This document shows positions 9,703-19,500 of a stretch of DNA of 64,000 nt, piece by piece (position 1 is the stretch's first letter; every line of letters begins with the position of its first letter). Below the pieces are notes generated by a model that saw only the letters and a list, made by a program, of their open reading frames with translations, ran no database searches and was not told the DNA's origin. Source of the DNA: Mycobacterium lehmannii (GTDB taxonomy: Bacteria > Actinomycetota > Actinomycetes > Mycobacteriales > Mycobacteriaceae); assembly GCF_002245535.1 (NCBI RefSeq), contig NZ_NKCN01000002.1, forward strand, positions 62,001 through 126,000, read 5' to 3'. A program made the translations under genes and the position numbers.

Positions 9703-9959
9703 CGACCGCGCGATGGGGTACCCGTGCGTCGATGACCGCCATACCGCCCGACCCAGAACAGTCCAACACGCCGGACCTCGAACCCGGTGGTGGAGTGCCG
9801 CCGGGGTCGACGCCGCCCGACTCCGACCAGGTCTCCGGTGTGGGCGCCGTCGAGTCCCGGCCGCGGCACCGGTGGACACCGACAGCCGTCGTCAGCGTCA
9901 TCGCGCTCGCGATCTTTCTGCTGTTGTTCCTGGCGGTCGTGGTCTCGGTGATCCTCTAA
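9699..9959 (+). CDS. Small single-TM protein (DUF6480-like) coupled to imuB
   Basis: 86 residues (or 75 if ATG 9732 is used). A Pro/Asp/Gly-rich stretch DPEQSNTPDLEPGGGVPPGS and TPPDSD resemble the DUF6480 family of actinobacteria. A single C-terminal helix (about 62-86, VVSVIALAIFLLLFLAVVVSVIL) makes it tail-anchored. ATG 9699 overlaps the imuB stop as ATGA, so it should be co-translated with the mutasome genes and be SOS-inducible. I know of no such gene in the M. tuberculosis imu operon. Function unknown. Its stop overlaps the iunH stop in CTAA. Confidence 0.72.
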   Translation: MTTARWGTRASMTAIPPDPEQSNTPDLEPGGGVPPGSTPPDSDQVSGVGAVESRPRHRWTPTAVVSVIALAIFLLLFLAVVVSVIL

Positions 9960-10996
9960 CCGTTCAGCGCTCGCGCGAACGCGCCGACGCGGGCGATGAA
10001 CCGGTCGAAGAACGCTCCCGGGTCGACGTCAACACCGATGAGCGCGTTGGCTTCCCGACCCCACCGGTTGCTCCAGTCGGCGATGGTCATGCCGCGGGTC
10101 AGTGTGCCCGTCAACTCGACGTCGACGGTGGTCGGCCGGTAGGTGACGAGGTCGGGGTCCAACGCCACCGCCGCGGCCAGCGGGTCGTGCAGATGCGCCA
10201 GATAACCCTCGCCCTGGTCGAAATGGAACTCGAAGTAGAACCGCATCGCGTCCTCCAGCACCGCGATCAGCGGGTTGTCCGACGCCGACCGGGTGCCGCG
10301 GTCGTCGGACACGCTCATCGCCACCGATTCCGCTCCGGCCTCCTCCGCGAGCCGGTTCAACAGGGCGGGTGTCATCGCGATGTGTTCGGTCAGGTTCAGC
10401 CCCAACACGATTGGGAGGTGCGAGGGTTTCTCGGCTCCCCACGCGGCCGACCACCCGGTGAACACCTCGGCGGCTGCTTCCGGGTCCACGCTGACGTTCC
10501 ATTCGGCGACCGGGGTCGTGTTACCGCGGTAGTCGAACGCGCCGCCCATGATGACCAGCCGGCGCAGCAGCGTGGGAAGGGCGGGTTCGGCGCGAAGCGC
10601 CAGCGCGAGATTGGTCAGCGGACCCATGGCGATCGCGATCAGATCGCCGGGATGGGCGTGAGCGGCACGCACCCACGCCTCGGCGGCGTCGTACTCGGTG
10701 AGCCTGCGCTCGGAGGCGGGTAACTGCGCGTACCCCATCCCCTTAGGGCCGTGGGTGTCCTCGGCGGTGCGCAGCGGCGAGCTGACAGGCTGCTCGGACC
10801 CTTTCGACACGGGGATGTCCGGCATCCGGCACATGTCCAACAGACCGAGGTTGTTGAGACAAACCTGTTGTACCGGAACATTTCCCGCTGTCGATGCGAT
10901 ACCGACCACCTCGGCGTCGTCACTGGCGAACAGGTATGCCAACGCCATCGCGTCGTCAACGCCGGTGTCGACGTCGACGAATACGGGCTGGCTCAC
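9956..10996 (-). CDS. iunH: Inosine/uridine-preferring nucleoside hydrolase
   Basis: 346 residues, homologous to Rv3393. The N-terminal calcium and catalytic cluster DVDTGVDDAMAL (Asp10, Asp14, Asp15) and the later segments AMGPLTNLALAL and MGGAFDYRGNTTPVAEWN define the family, which hydrolyses the N-glycosidic bond of ribonucleosides. The C-terminal HDPLAAAVALDPD contains the conserved His-Asp. Cytoplasmic, no signal peptide. Start ATG 10996, 24 bases from the end of the acrA1-like gene. It probably contributes to purine salvage together with guaA and the distal cdd-deoA-add genes. Confidence 0.93.
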   Translation of the reverse strand: MSQPVFVDVDTGVDDAMALAYLFASDDAEVVGIASTAGNVPVQQVCLNNLGLLDMCRMPDIPVSKGSEQPVSSPLRTAEDTHGPKGMGYAQLPASERRLTEYDAAEAWVRAAHAHPGDLIAIAMGPLTNLALALRAEPALPTLLRRLVIMGGAFDYRGNTTPVAEWNVSVDPEAAAEVFTGWSAAWGAEKPSHLPIVLGLNLTEHIAMTPALLNRLAEEAGAESVAMSVSDDRGTRSASDNPLIAVLEDAMRFYFEFHFDQGEGYLAHLHDPLAAAVALDPDLVTYRPTTVDVELTGTLTRGMTIADWSNRWGREANALIGVDVDPGAFFDRFIARVGAFARALNG

Positions 10997-11020
10997 TCCG
11001 CCAACGATAGGGATCCGCGG

Positions 11021-13015
11021 TTACCAGTGCACACCCGGTACCAGGCGCACCGCGGACTTCACCGGCCGCAAAACTCGCACGGGGCGGGCGGGCCGCTTGG
11101 GACGTCGCGCGGTGAGCGAGGCCGACGGGGCTATCGGCACGCCCCGGGCCGCAGCCGAGTCCGGATACCCGAGATAGAGCTGGTGCAGGATCCGCCGCGA
11201 CAGCTTCGGCGTGAGGTAGTTGCCGAAGTCGGCGAGCGTGCCCAGCGGGGTGTCGATCCGGGCCGGCTTGTCGATCAGCGCACGCACCACCATCGCCGCG
11301 GCGTGCTCGGCGCTGATCGCTGGAACAGGATTGAGCCGGCGCGACGGGACGATCATCGGAGTGCGCACCAACGGCATGTGGATGGTGGTGAACGTGATGT
11401 GATCGGAAAGGGTCTCGGTCGCGACCACGTCAGCGAACGCGTCGAGGGCAGCCTTCGTGGGGAGGTAGGAGCTGTACTTCGGGTTGCGTGCCTGCACTCC
11501 GGCACTGGACACGTTGACCACGTGGCCGAATCGCCTTTCGCGCCAATGCGGGAGCAGCGCAAGGACCATCCGCACCGCGCCGAAGTAGTTGACGGCCATC
11601 ACCCGCTCGTAGTCGTGCAGGCGGTCGGTGGAGGCGATCACCGAACGGCGGATCGATCGGCCCGCGTTGTTCACCAGATAGTCGACGTGGTCGAACCGGC
11701 CGAGGATGTCCTTGACGGTGCTCTCCACCGACGTCGAGTCGGTGACGTCACAGGTGAACGCGTGCGCTTGCCCGCCGGCGGCGCGGATCTCGGCCACCAG
11801 TTCGTCGAGCGCATCGGCGTTGCGCGCCAACGCGAATACTGTCGCGCCACGTTCGGCGATCGCCATGGCCGAAGCCCGGCCGATCCCGCTCGATGCGCCG
11901 GTGACGATCACGTGCCTGCCGACCAGCGGGCCGCGGGGATGGTCGCGGCGGGCCCGGTCGGGATCAAGATGTTCGGCCCAGTAGCGCCACAGGGCAGGCG
12001 CGTAATCGGCGAAATCGGGAACCGTGATTCCCGTGCCGCGCAACGCTTCCGAGGTGCGCTCGGCGGTGAACGTCGGCATCAGGTCAACGACGTCGAGGAT
12101 CTCGGCGGGCAGGCCGAGTTGGGTGGCCACCATGTTGCGCACCACCTTCACGCGGCCGGTAGTCCTCAGCACGGGCGCCGCCGTGGAACGGGGCAGCGAC
12201 ATGCGCAGCGGTGGAAGCCCGGCGGTTTTGGCCACCGCGCGGTAGATGCCGCGCAGCCCAATCGATTTCGGTGCCGTTAGGTGGAACGTCTCACCGTCGC
12301 GGTCGGGCAGGTGCATGAGAGCGACGAGAGCGTCGACCACGTAGTCGACCGGCACGAGGTTGGTTCGGCCCGTGTCGGGCAGGGCGATCGGCGTGATCGA
12401 CGGTAGCTTGGCCAGCTTCGCGAGCACCGGGAAGAAGTAGTACGGGCCGTCGACCTTGTCCATCTCGCCGGTGTTCGAATCGCCCACGACGACGGCAGGC
12501 CGGTACACGCGGTACCGCAAGCCGGGGGTCGTGCGGACAATCTGTTCGGCCTCGAACTTGGTGCGGTGATACGGGGTGGGCAGGTTCTGGCCGACGTCGA
12601 AGTCGTCCTCGGTGAACTCGCCGCGGAAGGTGCCCGCGACCGCGATAGACGACACATGGTGCAGCGTCGCGTCGAGCCGCAAGGTCAGGTCGACCGCCGC
12701 GCGGGTGCCGTCGACGTTGGCCGCGCGCTGATCGGCGTCGGAGGCGGTGATGTCGTAGACCGCGCCGCAGTGCACGATGTGATCGACGGCGCCGATGTCG
12801 GTGAGGTCGTTGGGTGTGAGTCCAAGATGCGGTTCGCCGAGGTCGCCGATCAGGGGTTTCACGCGTTCACCCCAGGTCGTGACCAATCGCTCGAACCGCG
12901 ACAGCGAAGTGCGTCTGACGAGCACCAGCACCTCCGCGTCGCTGCTGTGGGCCAACAATCGCGTCACGACCCGTCGGCCGATAAACCCGGTACCGCCGGT
13001 AACGACATAGCGCAT
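11021..13015 (-). CDS. acrA1: Two-domain SDR, fatty acyl-CoA reductase-like (AcrA1)
   Basis: 664 residues, homologous to Rv3391. The N-terminal extended SDR (1-350) has the NAD(P) motif VTGGTGFIG at residues 4-12 and fatty-acyl-reductase-like segments (YHRTKFEAEQIV). The second, classical SDR (about 360-610) has VTGASSGIGRASA, NNAGRSIRRS and the catalytic pair Tyr517/Lys521 in YLPTK. The fusion is the pattern of mycobacterial acyl-CoA reductases that make aldehyde or alcohol from long-chain acyl-CoA. Start ATG 13015 rather than longer forms, because MRYVVTGG begins the Rossmann strand and longer forms would run through the divergent htdY start. Confidence 0.85.
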   Translation of the reverse strand: MRYVVTGGTGFIGRRVVTRLLAHSSDAEVLVLVRRTSLSRFERLVTTWGERVKPLIGDLGEPHLGLTPNDLTDIGAVDHIVHCGAVYDITASDADQRAANVDGTRAAVDLTLRLDATLHHVSSIAVAGTFRGEFTEDDFDVGQNLPTPYHRTKFEAEQIVRTTPGLRYRVYRPAVVVGDSNTGEMDKVDGPYYFFPVLAKLAKLPSITPIALPDTGRTNLVPVDYVVDALVALMHLPDRDGETFHLTAPKSIGLRGIYRAVAKTAGLPPLRMSLPRSTAAPVLRTTGRVKVVRNMVATQLGLPAEILDVVDLMPTFTAERTSEALRGTGITVPDFADYAPALWRYWAEHLDPDRARRDHPRGPLVGRHVIVTGASSGIGRASAMAIAERGATVFALARNADALDELVAEIRAAGGQAHAFTCDVTDSTSVESTVKDILGRFDHVDYLVNNAGRSIRRSVIASTDRLHDYERVMAVNYFGAVRMVLALLPHWRERRFGHVVNVSSAGVQARNPKYSSYLPTKAALDAFADVVATETLSDHITFTTIHMPLVRTPMIVPSRRLNPVPAISAEHAAAMVVRALIDKPARIDTPLGTLADFGNYLTPKLSRRILHQLYLGYPDSAAARGVPIAPSASLTARRPKRPARPVRVLRPVKSAVRLVPGVHW

Positions 13016-13070
13016 GCGAGCAATCGTGGACCCCCGCGGGCGAGACGTCAATGCGGATATCGTTCGAGGT

Positions 13071-13940
13071 ATGCCTCTCGACCCCAACGCCATCGGCGCC
13101 AAGACCGACCCGCATCTGTTCGAATGGACCGACCGCGACACGCTGCTGTACGCGCTGGGCGTCGGCGCGGGCACCGCCGATCTGGCGTTCACCACCGAGA
13201 ACAGTCACGGCATCGAGCAACAGGTGCTGCCGACCTATGCGGTGATCGCCTGCCTGCCGTTCGCGGCGGTCGGCCTGGTCGGCTCGTTCAACTTCGCGAT
13301 GCTGCTGCACGGGTCGCAGGGGATCCGGCTGCACGAACCGCTGAAACCGGCGGGCAAGCTCAGCGTCGTAGCCGAGGTCGCCGACATCCAGGACAAGGGT
13401 GAGGGCAAGAACGGGATCGTCATGCTCAAGGCGACGGGTACCGACCCCGACACGTCGAACGTCGTCGCCGAGACCTTCACCACCGCCGTCATCCGCGGTG
13501 AGGGCGGCTTCGGTGGGCAACCGGGGCAGCGGCCCGCCGCTCCGGAGATACCCGACCGCGAGCCCGACGCGCGAATTGCCTTGCCCACGCGCGAAGATCA
13601 AGCGTTGATCTACCGGTTGTCGGGTGATCGCAACCCGCTGCACAGCGATCCGTGGTTTGCGCGGGAACTCGCCGGGTTCCCGAAGCCGATCCTGCACGGA
13701 CTGTGCAGCTACGGCGTGGCGGGTCGGGCGCTGGTCGCTGAACTCGGTGGCGGCGACGCGACGAAGGTCAGCGCGATCGACGCCCGGTTCACCTCGCCGG
13801 TGTTCCCGGGGGAGACGTTGACCACCTCGATCTGGCGGACCGAGGCTGGTCGCGCGGTGTTCCGCACGGAGGCGGCCGAACCCGACGGGTCGAACTCGCG
13901 CCTCGTTCTCGAGGACGGTGCCGCCGAGTATCGCGACTGA
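13071..13940 (+). CDS. htdY: Double-hotdog 3-hydroxyacyl-thioester dehydratase (HtdY-like)
   Basis: 289 residues, homologous to Rv3389c. N-terminal MaoC-like hotdog (about 20-140) and C-terminal catalytic hotdog with the hydratase-2 motif YRLSGDRNPLHSDP, catalytic Asp186 and His191, followed by GFPKPILHGLCSYG. The family catalyses reversible R-specific hydration of trans-2-enoyl-CoA. Start ATG 13071 (MPLDPNAIG) fits the family N-terminus. Divergent from the acyl-CoA reductase with a 55-base gap; a joint role in long-chain acyl metabolism is plausible. Confidence 0.92.
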   Translation: MPLDPNAIGAKTDPHLFEWTDRDTLLYALGVGAGTADLAFTTENSHGIEQQVLPTYAVIACLPFAAVGLVGSFNFAMLLHGSQGIRLHEPLKPAGKLSVVAEVADIQDKGEGKNGIVMLKATGTDPDTSNVVAETFTTAVIRGEGGFGGQPGQRPAAPEIPDREPDARIALPTREDQALIYRLSGDRNPLHSDPWFARELAGFPKPILHGLCSYGVAGRALVAELGGGDATKVSAIDARFTSPVFPGETLTTSIWRTEAGRAVFRTEAAEPDGSNSRLVLEDGAAEYRD

Positions 13941-13997
13941 CGCGCATTTGGTGGATCCACGGGCGTCCGACGCTCCAGGTTGAAAGGATGATCGACC

Positions 13998-14882
13998 ATG
14001 AGGCTCGTCGTTGGATACCTGGCCACTCCCGGCGGTGCGGATGCGCTGGCGCTCGGTGTGCGGTTCGCCCGAACCCTCGGCGCCGACCTCGATCTGTGCA
14101 TGGTGCTGCCGCCGGACCGGGTGACGCCGTCGATCAAGCCGGTCGGCGACTTCGAGAAGCACCTCGTCGCGCAGGCCGAACAGTGGTTGGAGGAGGCTCG
14201 CGCAGCGGTGCCCGACGACATCGTCGTGCGCAGCCACGTCCGCGTCGACGACTCGCCCGCTGATGCGCTGATCCAGGAAGCGGCGCGCGTCGAGGCCGAC
14301 ATGATCGTCGCCGGCGGATCGGGTGGCCTCGTCGCCAGCTACTCCCTGGGATCGACGGTCAACGCGCTGTTGCACTCGGCTCCGCTGCCGGTGGCCGTGG
14401 CGCCTCGGGGTACGAGGCATTCGCCCGTCGACCGCACACGCGAAGTGACATGTGCGATTGGCGAGCGCGAAGGTGCAGATGTGTTGTTGGACATCGCTGT
14501 TCAATACAGTCGGGTGGCGGGCGCGCCGCTGCGTCTGGTGTCCCTGGTGGCCCTGGACCCCACGTTCGGGACGTTGCGCGGTGACGGTGACGCGGTACGG
14601 GAGCATGCTCTCGCTCATGCGCGCCACGTCCTTGAGTTGGCGAAATCCGAGCTACCGCAGGATTTCCCGGTCACCTCGATGATCGTAGAAGGCCGGACGA
14701 TCGAGGAGGCGGTGGGCAAGCTGGACTGGCAAGACGGAGACCTGATCATGGTCGGGTCGAGCCGGCTCAGCGCGCCACGGCGGCTGTTCCTCGGATCGAA
14801 GGCGGCCAAGATGTTGCGGGTGCTCGACGTGCCCATGGTGGTGGTGCCGCGCGAACAACTCGGTCCAGACGATCTGCCCTAG
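13998..14882 (+). CDS. Tandem universal stress protein
   Basis: 294 residues with two Usp domains (about 1-140 and 150-285). Domain 1 has VGYLATPGGADALALG and the nucleotide-site motif GGSGGLVASYSLGSTVNALL. Domain 2 has GSSRLSAPRRLFLGSKAAKML, ending PMVVVPREQ. Both retain the G-2X-G-9X-G(S/T) type ATP-binding loop, at least approximately. The start has GAAAGG upstream and lies 57 bases after the htdY-like gene. Tandem Usp proteins in mycobacteria are often induced in hypoxia or stasis; no regulatory site was recognised here. The stop overlaps the HNH gene stop as CTAG. Confidence 0.9.
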   Translation: MRLVVGYLATPGGADALALGVRFARTLGADLDLCMVLPPDRVTPSIKPVGDFEKHLVAQAEQWLEEARAAVPDDIVVRSHVRVDDSPADALIQEAARVEADMIVAGGSGGLVASYSLGSTVNALLHSAPLPVAVAPRGTRHSPVDRTREVTCAIGEREGADVLLDIAVQYSRVAGAPLRLVSLVALDPTFGTLRGDGDAVREHALAHARHVLELAKSELPQDFPVTSMIVEGRTIEEAVGKLDWQDGDLIMVGSSRLSAPRRLFLGSKAAKMLRVLDVPMVVVPREQLGPDDLP

Positions 14883-16363
14883 AACGGCGGCGGCCTATTG
14901 CGCTCGTCGGCGTAGGGCTGGTTGCGTCGACGCTCCGCTTCGATGGCGTCGGCGCGGCTCTGCTCGCGGGTTCGGTTGCGGCGCGGCATCTTCAAGCAAC
15001 GGGCCGCATCGTCGATAAGGTCGACGCTGGGGTCGACCACCGCGGGCGCGGTCGGCCGGCACAGCGACGGGAACAGCAGCTTGCTACCTGGATGCGTGGC
15101 GTACTTCTGCCCGCCCGGTGAGAGCCACTCGACAGTGCCGTCGGGATGTTGTCGATCGCGCCAACCGATGAACGTCTTGTAGAGATGGTGAATTCGGCAC
15201 AGGCACTTGAGGTTCGACGCCTGCGTAGCACCCCGTGGATAGGGGATGGTGTGATCGATGTCGCAACGGATGGCCGGCTTGTCGCAGTTTGGGAAGCGGC
15301 ACGTCAGGTCGCGGCAGCGGATGAACCAGGCCAGGGCCGCCGAGGGATTTCGTCGCCTTTCCGGAGGCGCATCCCCTGGGTGTTTCACGGGGCGACGCCG
15401 AGCGACGGCCAGCTTGGCGGCCACAATCGGGGCAGGCACCACGCCGCGGCCCATCACAAAACCTGGCGGTGTCGCGGCCGGGCCTCCCAGGCTGGGATCG
15501 TCGGGTTCGACCGCCTCGACTGGCTTGTCACCGTCCAATTCCGCTGGGGTTTCGTCATTTAACGTGTCTTCGCTCGCCACGACGTGCACCATCACGTTGT
15601 CGACGGTGAGACCCGCGGCAGGGCACTCGTCCGAACCACACGCACACGGCAGCGCTTGCGCGCCGTTGACGGCGGCGGCGAGGGCGTCGGCGCGGCGCTG
15701 CTCTTGGGTGCGGGGGTCGTTGTCACACACCGTCGCGGCCAAGGCTTCGAGGCGTTGGTCGATCGACTCACCGTCGTGGGCGAAAACCGTCGCCTCGATG
15801 TAGGCGACGCCCAAGCCGTTCTTACTGTTCCTGACGTCGACGTAGCGGGTGCGGGAGCTGTTCTCGGCACGGCGCACCGCAGCGGGGTCGAAGCGGTCGA
15901 CCCAGTAGTCGATCGAGGTCTGCAACTTCATCGATGACAGCGTCGTCCACCCCTCGACGTGCGCAGCGATCGCGGCATCGACGTTGGCCAGCGCGTCGCG
16001 GTCTTGGATCAAGCGGGTGCGAGACACGATGGCGGTCACCTCGCGGTAGGAGATGGCGCCGGTCAGGAACACCGCGTTGACGCCGGGAAGACGGTCACGC
16101 AGGGTGATCGCGGTCTCCAGCAGGGATGCGGCTATTCCGAGCGACACACGCTGGGCGGGGGCGATCTCGGCGGCAACCGCGGCGTAATTGTCGAGGATCC
16201 ATTGGTCGCGTTCGGCCGAGCCGTCGGCGGCGTACATCCGATCCAACACATCGGCCGCCGCCGAGAGCCGGCGCGCGCAGGCGGCGTTCTCGATGCGCGC
16301 CCACGCACCGGCCGCTCCGGCACCGCTAGTGCCGTCGGCCGCCTGAACCAGCTGTTCGAACAT
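14879..16363 (-). CDS. DUF222 / HNH endonuclease (13E12 repeat family)
   Basis: 494 residues. The N-terminal DUF222 domain (about 1-250: MFEQLVQ, AEIAPAQRVSLG, LTGAISYREVTAIVSRT) is followed by a variable acidic/Pro-rich linker and an HNH domain with CRFPNCDKPAIRCDIDHTIP, His371, and LKCLCRIHHL. This is the mobile-like 13E12 family, present in many copies in mycobacteria; DNA cleavage is presumed from HNH, target unknown. Start taken at ATG 16363 (GTG 16387 possible). A start at 16729 would overlap dnaE2 and is rejected. It shares the upstream region, including the LexA box at 16529, with dnaE2. Confidence 0.88.
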   Translation of the reverse strand: MFEQLVQAADGTSGAGAAGAWARIENAACARRLSAAADVLDRMYAADGSAERDQWILDNYAAVAAEIAPAQRVSLGIAASLLETAITLRDRLPGVNAVFLTGAISYREVTAIVSRTRLIQDRDALANVDAAIAAHVEGWTTLSSMKLQTSIDYWVDRFDPAAVRRAENSSRTRYVDVRNSKNGLGVAYIEATVFAHDGESIDQRLEALAATVCDNDPRTQEQRRADALAAAVNGAQALPCACGSDECPAAGLTVDNVMVHVVASEDTLNDETPAELDGDKPVEAVEPDDPSLGGPAATPPGFVMGRGVVPAPIVAAKLAVARRRPVKHPGDAPPERRRNPSAALAWFIRCRDLTCRFPNCDKPAIRCDIDHTIPYPRGATQASNLKCLCRIHHLYKTFIGWRDRQHPDGTVEWLSPGGQKYATHPGSKLLFPSLCRPTAPAVVDPSVDLIDDAARCLKMPRRNRTREQSRADAIEAERRRNQPYADERNRPPPF

Positions 16364-16426
16364 ACTAGCGAATTTAGCCACCGGGACAGACGCGGGTCGG
16401 CCGCCAGTGCACTCCGTCGCCCAACC

Positions 16427-16453
16427 TGTGGATGAACCTGAGCTTGGGGATAA
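16427..16453 (-). promoter_or_regulatory. Two DnaA-box-like 9-mers upstream of the HNH gene
   Basis: On the minus strand TTATCCCCA (16453-16445) and TCATCCACA (16435-16427) each differ by one base from the DnaA box TTATCCACA and are spaced 18 bases apart in the same orientation. Similar GTGGATAA-like words are common in front of 13E12-type genes. Binding is unproven. Confidence 0.35.
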
Positions 16454-16528
16454 CGTGCGCTTTCGTCGGGATTCAGGCGTACGCGCGCATTTCTGATGAG
16501 GCAACGGGGAATGGAGGACCCAAGTGGT

Positions 16529-16550
16529 TCGAACACAAGTTCGATACACT
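16529..16550 (+). promoter_or_regulatory. LexA (SOS) box and -10 of dnaE2
   Basis: TCGAACACAAGTTCGA (16529-16544) is a perfect match to the LexA palindrome. It directly abuts TACACT (16545-16550), a good -10 whose predicted start point, 7 bases on, is the A of the dnaE2 ATG at 16557. This suggests a leaderless, LexA-occluded promoter. The box also lies 166-181 bases upstream of the divergent HNH gene. Confidence 0.9.
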
Positions 16551-16556
16551 GCAACC

Positions 16557-19500
16557 ATGGGCTGGCATACCGGGCCACCGAGCTGGGTGGAAATGGAGCG
16601 GGTGCTCAACGGCAAACCGCGCCGCGCCGGCGCTTGGCCCATCGACGAGCAGATCGGTGACGGGGGTGACAGCCCGGCCTGGTCCAGCAAGCGGGGCGAG
16701 TACCAGCCGCTCGACTTCGAGCGGCCCACGTCGACGGTTCCGTACGCCGAACTGCACGCGCATTCGGCTTACAGCTTCCTCGACGGTGCCAGCACGCCGG
16801 AGGAACTGGTCGAGGAGGCGGCCCGACTGGACCTGCGGGCGATCGCGCTGACCGACCATGACGGCCTCTACGGCGTGGTGCGCTTCGCCGAAGCCGCCAG
16901 GGAACTGGAGATGTCGACGGTATTCGGCGCCGAACTGTCCCTCGGCGGGGGCAGCCGGACCGAAGACCCCGATCCGCCCGGCCCGCACCTGCTGGTGCTC
17001 GCGCGCGGCCCCGAGGGCTACCGGCGGTTGTCACGCGAACTCGCCAAGGCGCACCTGGCCGGCGGTGAGAAGGGCAAGCTGCACTACGACTACGACGCGC
17101 TGACCGAGGCCGCAGGCGGACACTGGCACATCCTCACCGGCTGCCGTAAAGGGCATGTCCGACAGGCGCTTTCAAAAGGCGGTCCGCAGGCCGCCGCCAC
17201 CGCGCTGGCTGACCTGGTCGACCGCTTCGGCCGCGACCGGGTCAGCGTCGAACTCGCCCATCACGGGCACCCCTGTGACGACGAATGCAACGCCGTCCTC
17301 GCCGAGCTGGCGCCCCGGTTCGGCCTGAGCGTGGTCGCCACCACCGCCGCGCATTTCGCCGAACCGTCGCGGGGCCGGCTTGCCATGGCGATGGGGGCGA
17401 TCCGCGCCCGGCACTCGATGGACGAGGCCGCCGGTTACCTTGCCCCGCTGGGCGGTTCGCATCTGCGGTCGGGTGAGGAGATGGCCCGGCTGTTCGCCGA
17501 CCGGCCTGAGGTGGTGACGGCCGCGGCCGACCTCGGTGAGCAGTGCGCGTTCGGTCTTGCGCTGATCGCGCCGCAGTTACCGCCGTTCGACGTCCCCGAC
17601 GGCCACACCGAGGACAGCTGGCTGCGTCATCTGGTGATGGAGGGCGCGCACCGGAGATATGGCCCACCGCAGCGGGCGCCGCGCGCATACGCGCAGATCG
17701 ACCATGAGCTGAAAGTCATTGAACAGCTGACCTTTCCCGGGTACTTCCTGGTGGTCCACGACATCACCCGGTTCTGCAGGGAGAACGGCATCCTGGCCCA
17801 GGGCAGGGGATCGGCGGCCAATTCCGCGGTCTGCTATGCCCTCGGCGTCACCAACGTGGACCCGGTCGCCAACGAATTGCTGTTCGAACGCTTCCTGTCC
17901 CCGGCGCGCGACGGCCCACCCGACATCGACATCGACATCGAATCGGACCTGCGGGAGAAGGCCATTCAGTACGTCTACGACCGCTACGGCCGCGACTACG
18001 CCGCCCAAGTGGCCAACGTCATCACCTACCGGGGTCGCAGCGCGGTACGCGACATGGCCCGCGCACTGGGCTTCTCGCAAGGTCAGCAGGACGCCTGGAG
18101 CAAGCAGCTCGGCCAGTGGGGCAACCTCGCCGAGGCGCCGCACACCGAAGACATTCCCGAGCAGGTCATCGACTTGGCCAAGCAGATCTCCAACCTGCCC
18201 CGCCACATGGGCATCCACTCCGGCGGCATGGTCATCTGCGATCGGCCCATCGCCGACGTGTGCCCGGTCGAATGGGCGCGGATGGAGAACCGCAGCGTCC
18301 TGCAGTGGGACAAAGACGATTGCGCGGCAATCGGTTTGGTGAAGTTCGACATGCTCGGCCTCGGCATGCTCTCGGCGCTGCACTATTGCATCGACCTGGT
18401 GCGCGAGCACAAAGGTATCGATGTCGACCTGGCGAAACTGGACCTGTCCGAGCCCGCCGTGTACGAGATGCTGCAGAAGGCGGACTCGGTCGGGGTGTTC
18501 CAGGTGGAGTCGCGCGCCCAGATGGCCACCCTGCCACGACTCAAGCCTCGCGTGTTCTACGACCTGGTCGTCGAGGTGGCGCTGATCCGGCCCGGCCCCA
18601 TCCAGGGCGGGTCAGTGCATCCGTACATCAAGCGGCGCAACGGCGAAGAACCCGTCACTTACGACCACCCGTCGATGGAGCCGGCGTTGCACAAGACGCT
18701 GGGGGTGCCGCTGTTCCAGGAACAGCTCATGCAGCTGGCGGTGGACTGCGCGGGTTTCTCTGCCGCCGAGGCCGACCAGCTGCGCCGCGCGATGGGATCC
18801 AAGCGGTCGACCGAACGGATGCGCCGACTGCGGAGCAGGTTCTACGACGGGATGCGCCAGCGCCACGGCATCACCGGCGAGATCGCCGACCGCATCTACG
18901 AGAAACTGGAGGCCTTCGCGAACTTCGGCTTCCCCGAAAGTCATTCGCTCAGCTTCGCGTCGCTGGTGTTCTACTCCTCGTGGTTCAAACTGCATCACCC
19001 CGCCGCGTTCTGCGCCGCGCTGCTGCGCGCGCAGCCGATGGGCTTCTACTCACCGCAGACGCTGGTGGCCGACGCCCGCCGACACGGTGTCACCGTGCAC
19101 GGACCCGACGTCAACGCCAGCCTGGCGTACCCGACCCTCGAGAACGTCGGCACCGAGGTGCGGATGGGTCTGGGGGCGGTCCGGCACATCGGCGACGAAC
19201 TGGCCGAGCAGCTCGTCGAGGAACGAAAGACCAACGGCGCGTTCACATCCCTGTTGGATCTGACTCATCGAGTGCAGCTGTCCGTGCCGCAGACCGAGGC
19301 GCTGGCCACCGCCGGGGCCCTGGGCTGCTTCGACATCGCCCGACGCGAAGGGTTGTGGGCGGCGGGTGCGGCCGCCAGCCAACGACCCGACCGGCTGCCG
19401 GGTGTGGGCGCCTCGTCGCACATCCCCTCGCTGCCGGGTATGACCGAACTCGAGTTGGCCGCCTCCGACGTGTGGGCGACCGGTGTCTCACCGGACAGTT

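Noticed and set aside
14879..16729. Longer HNH/DUF222 protein starting at 16729
   Set aside because: It would overlap the dnaE2 start and the LexA box, and the extra 122 residues show no DUF222 homology.
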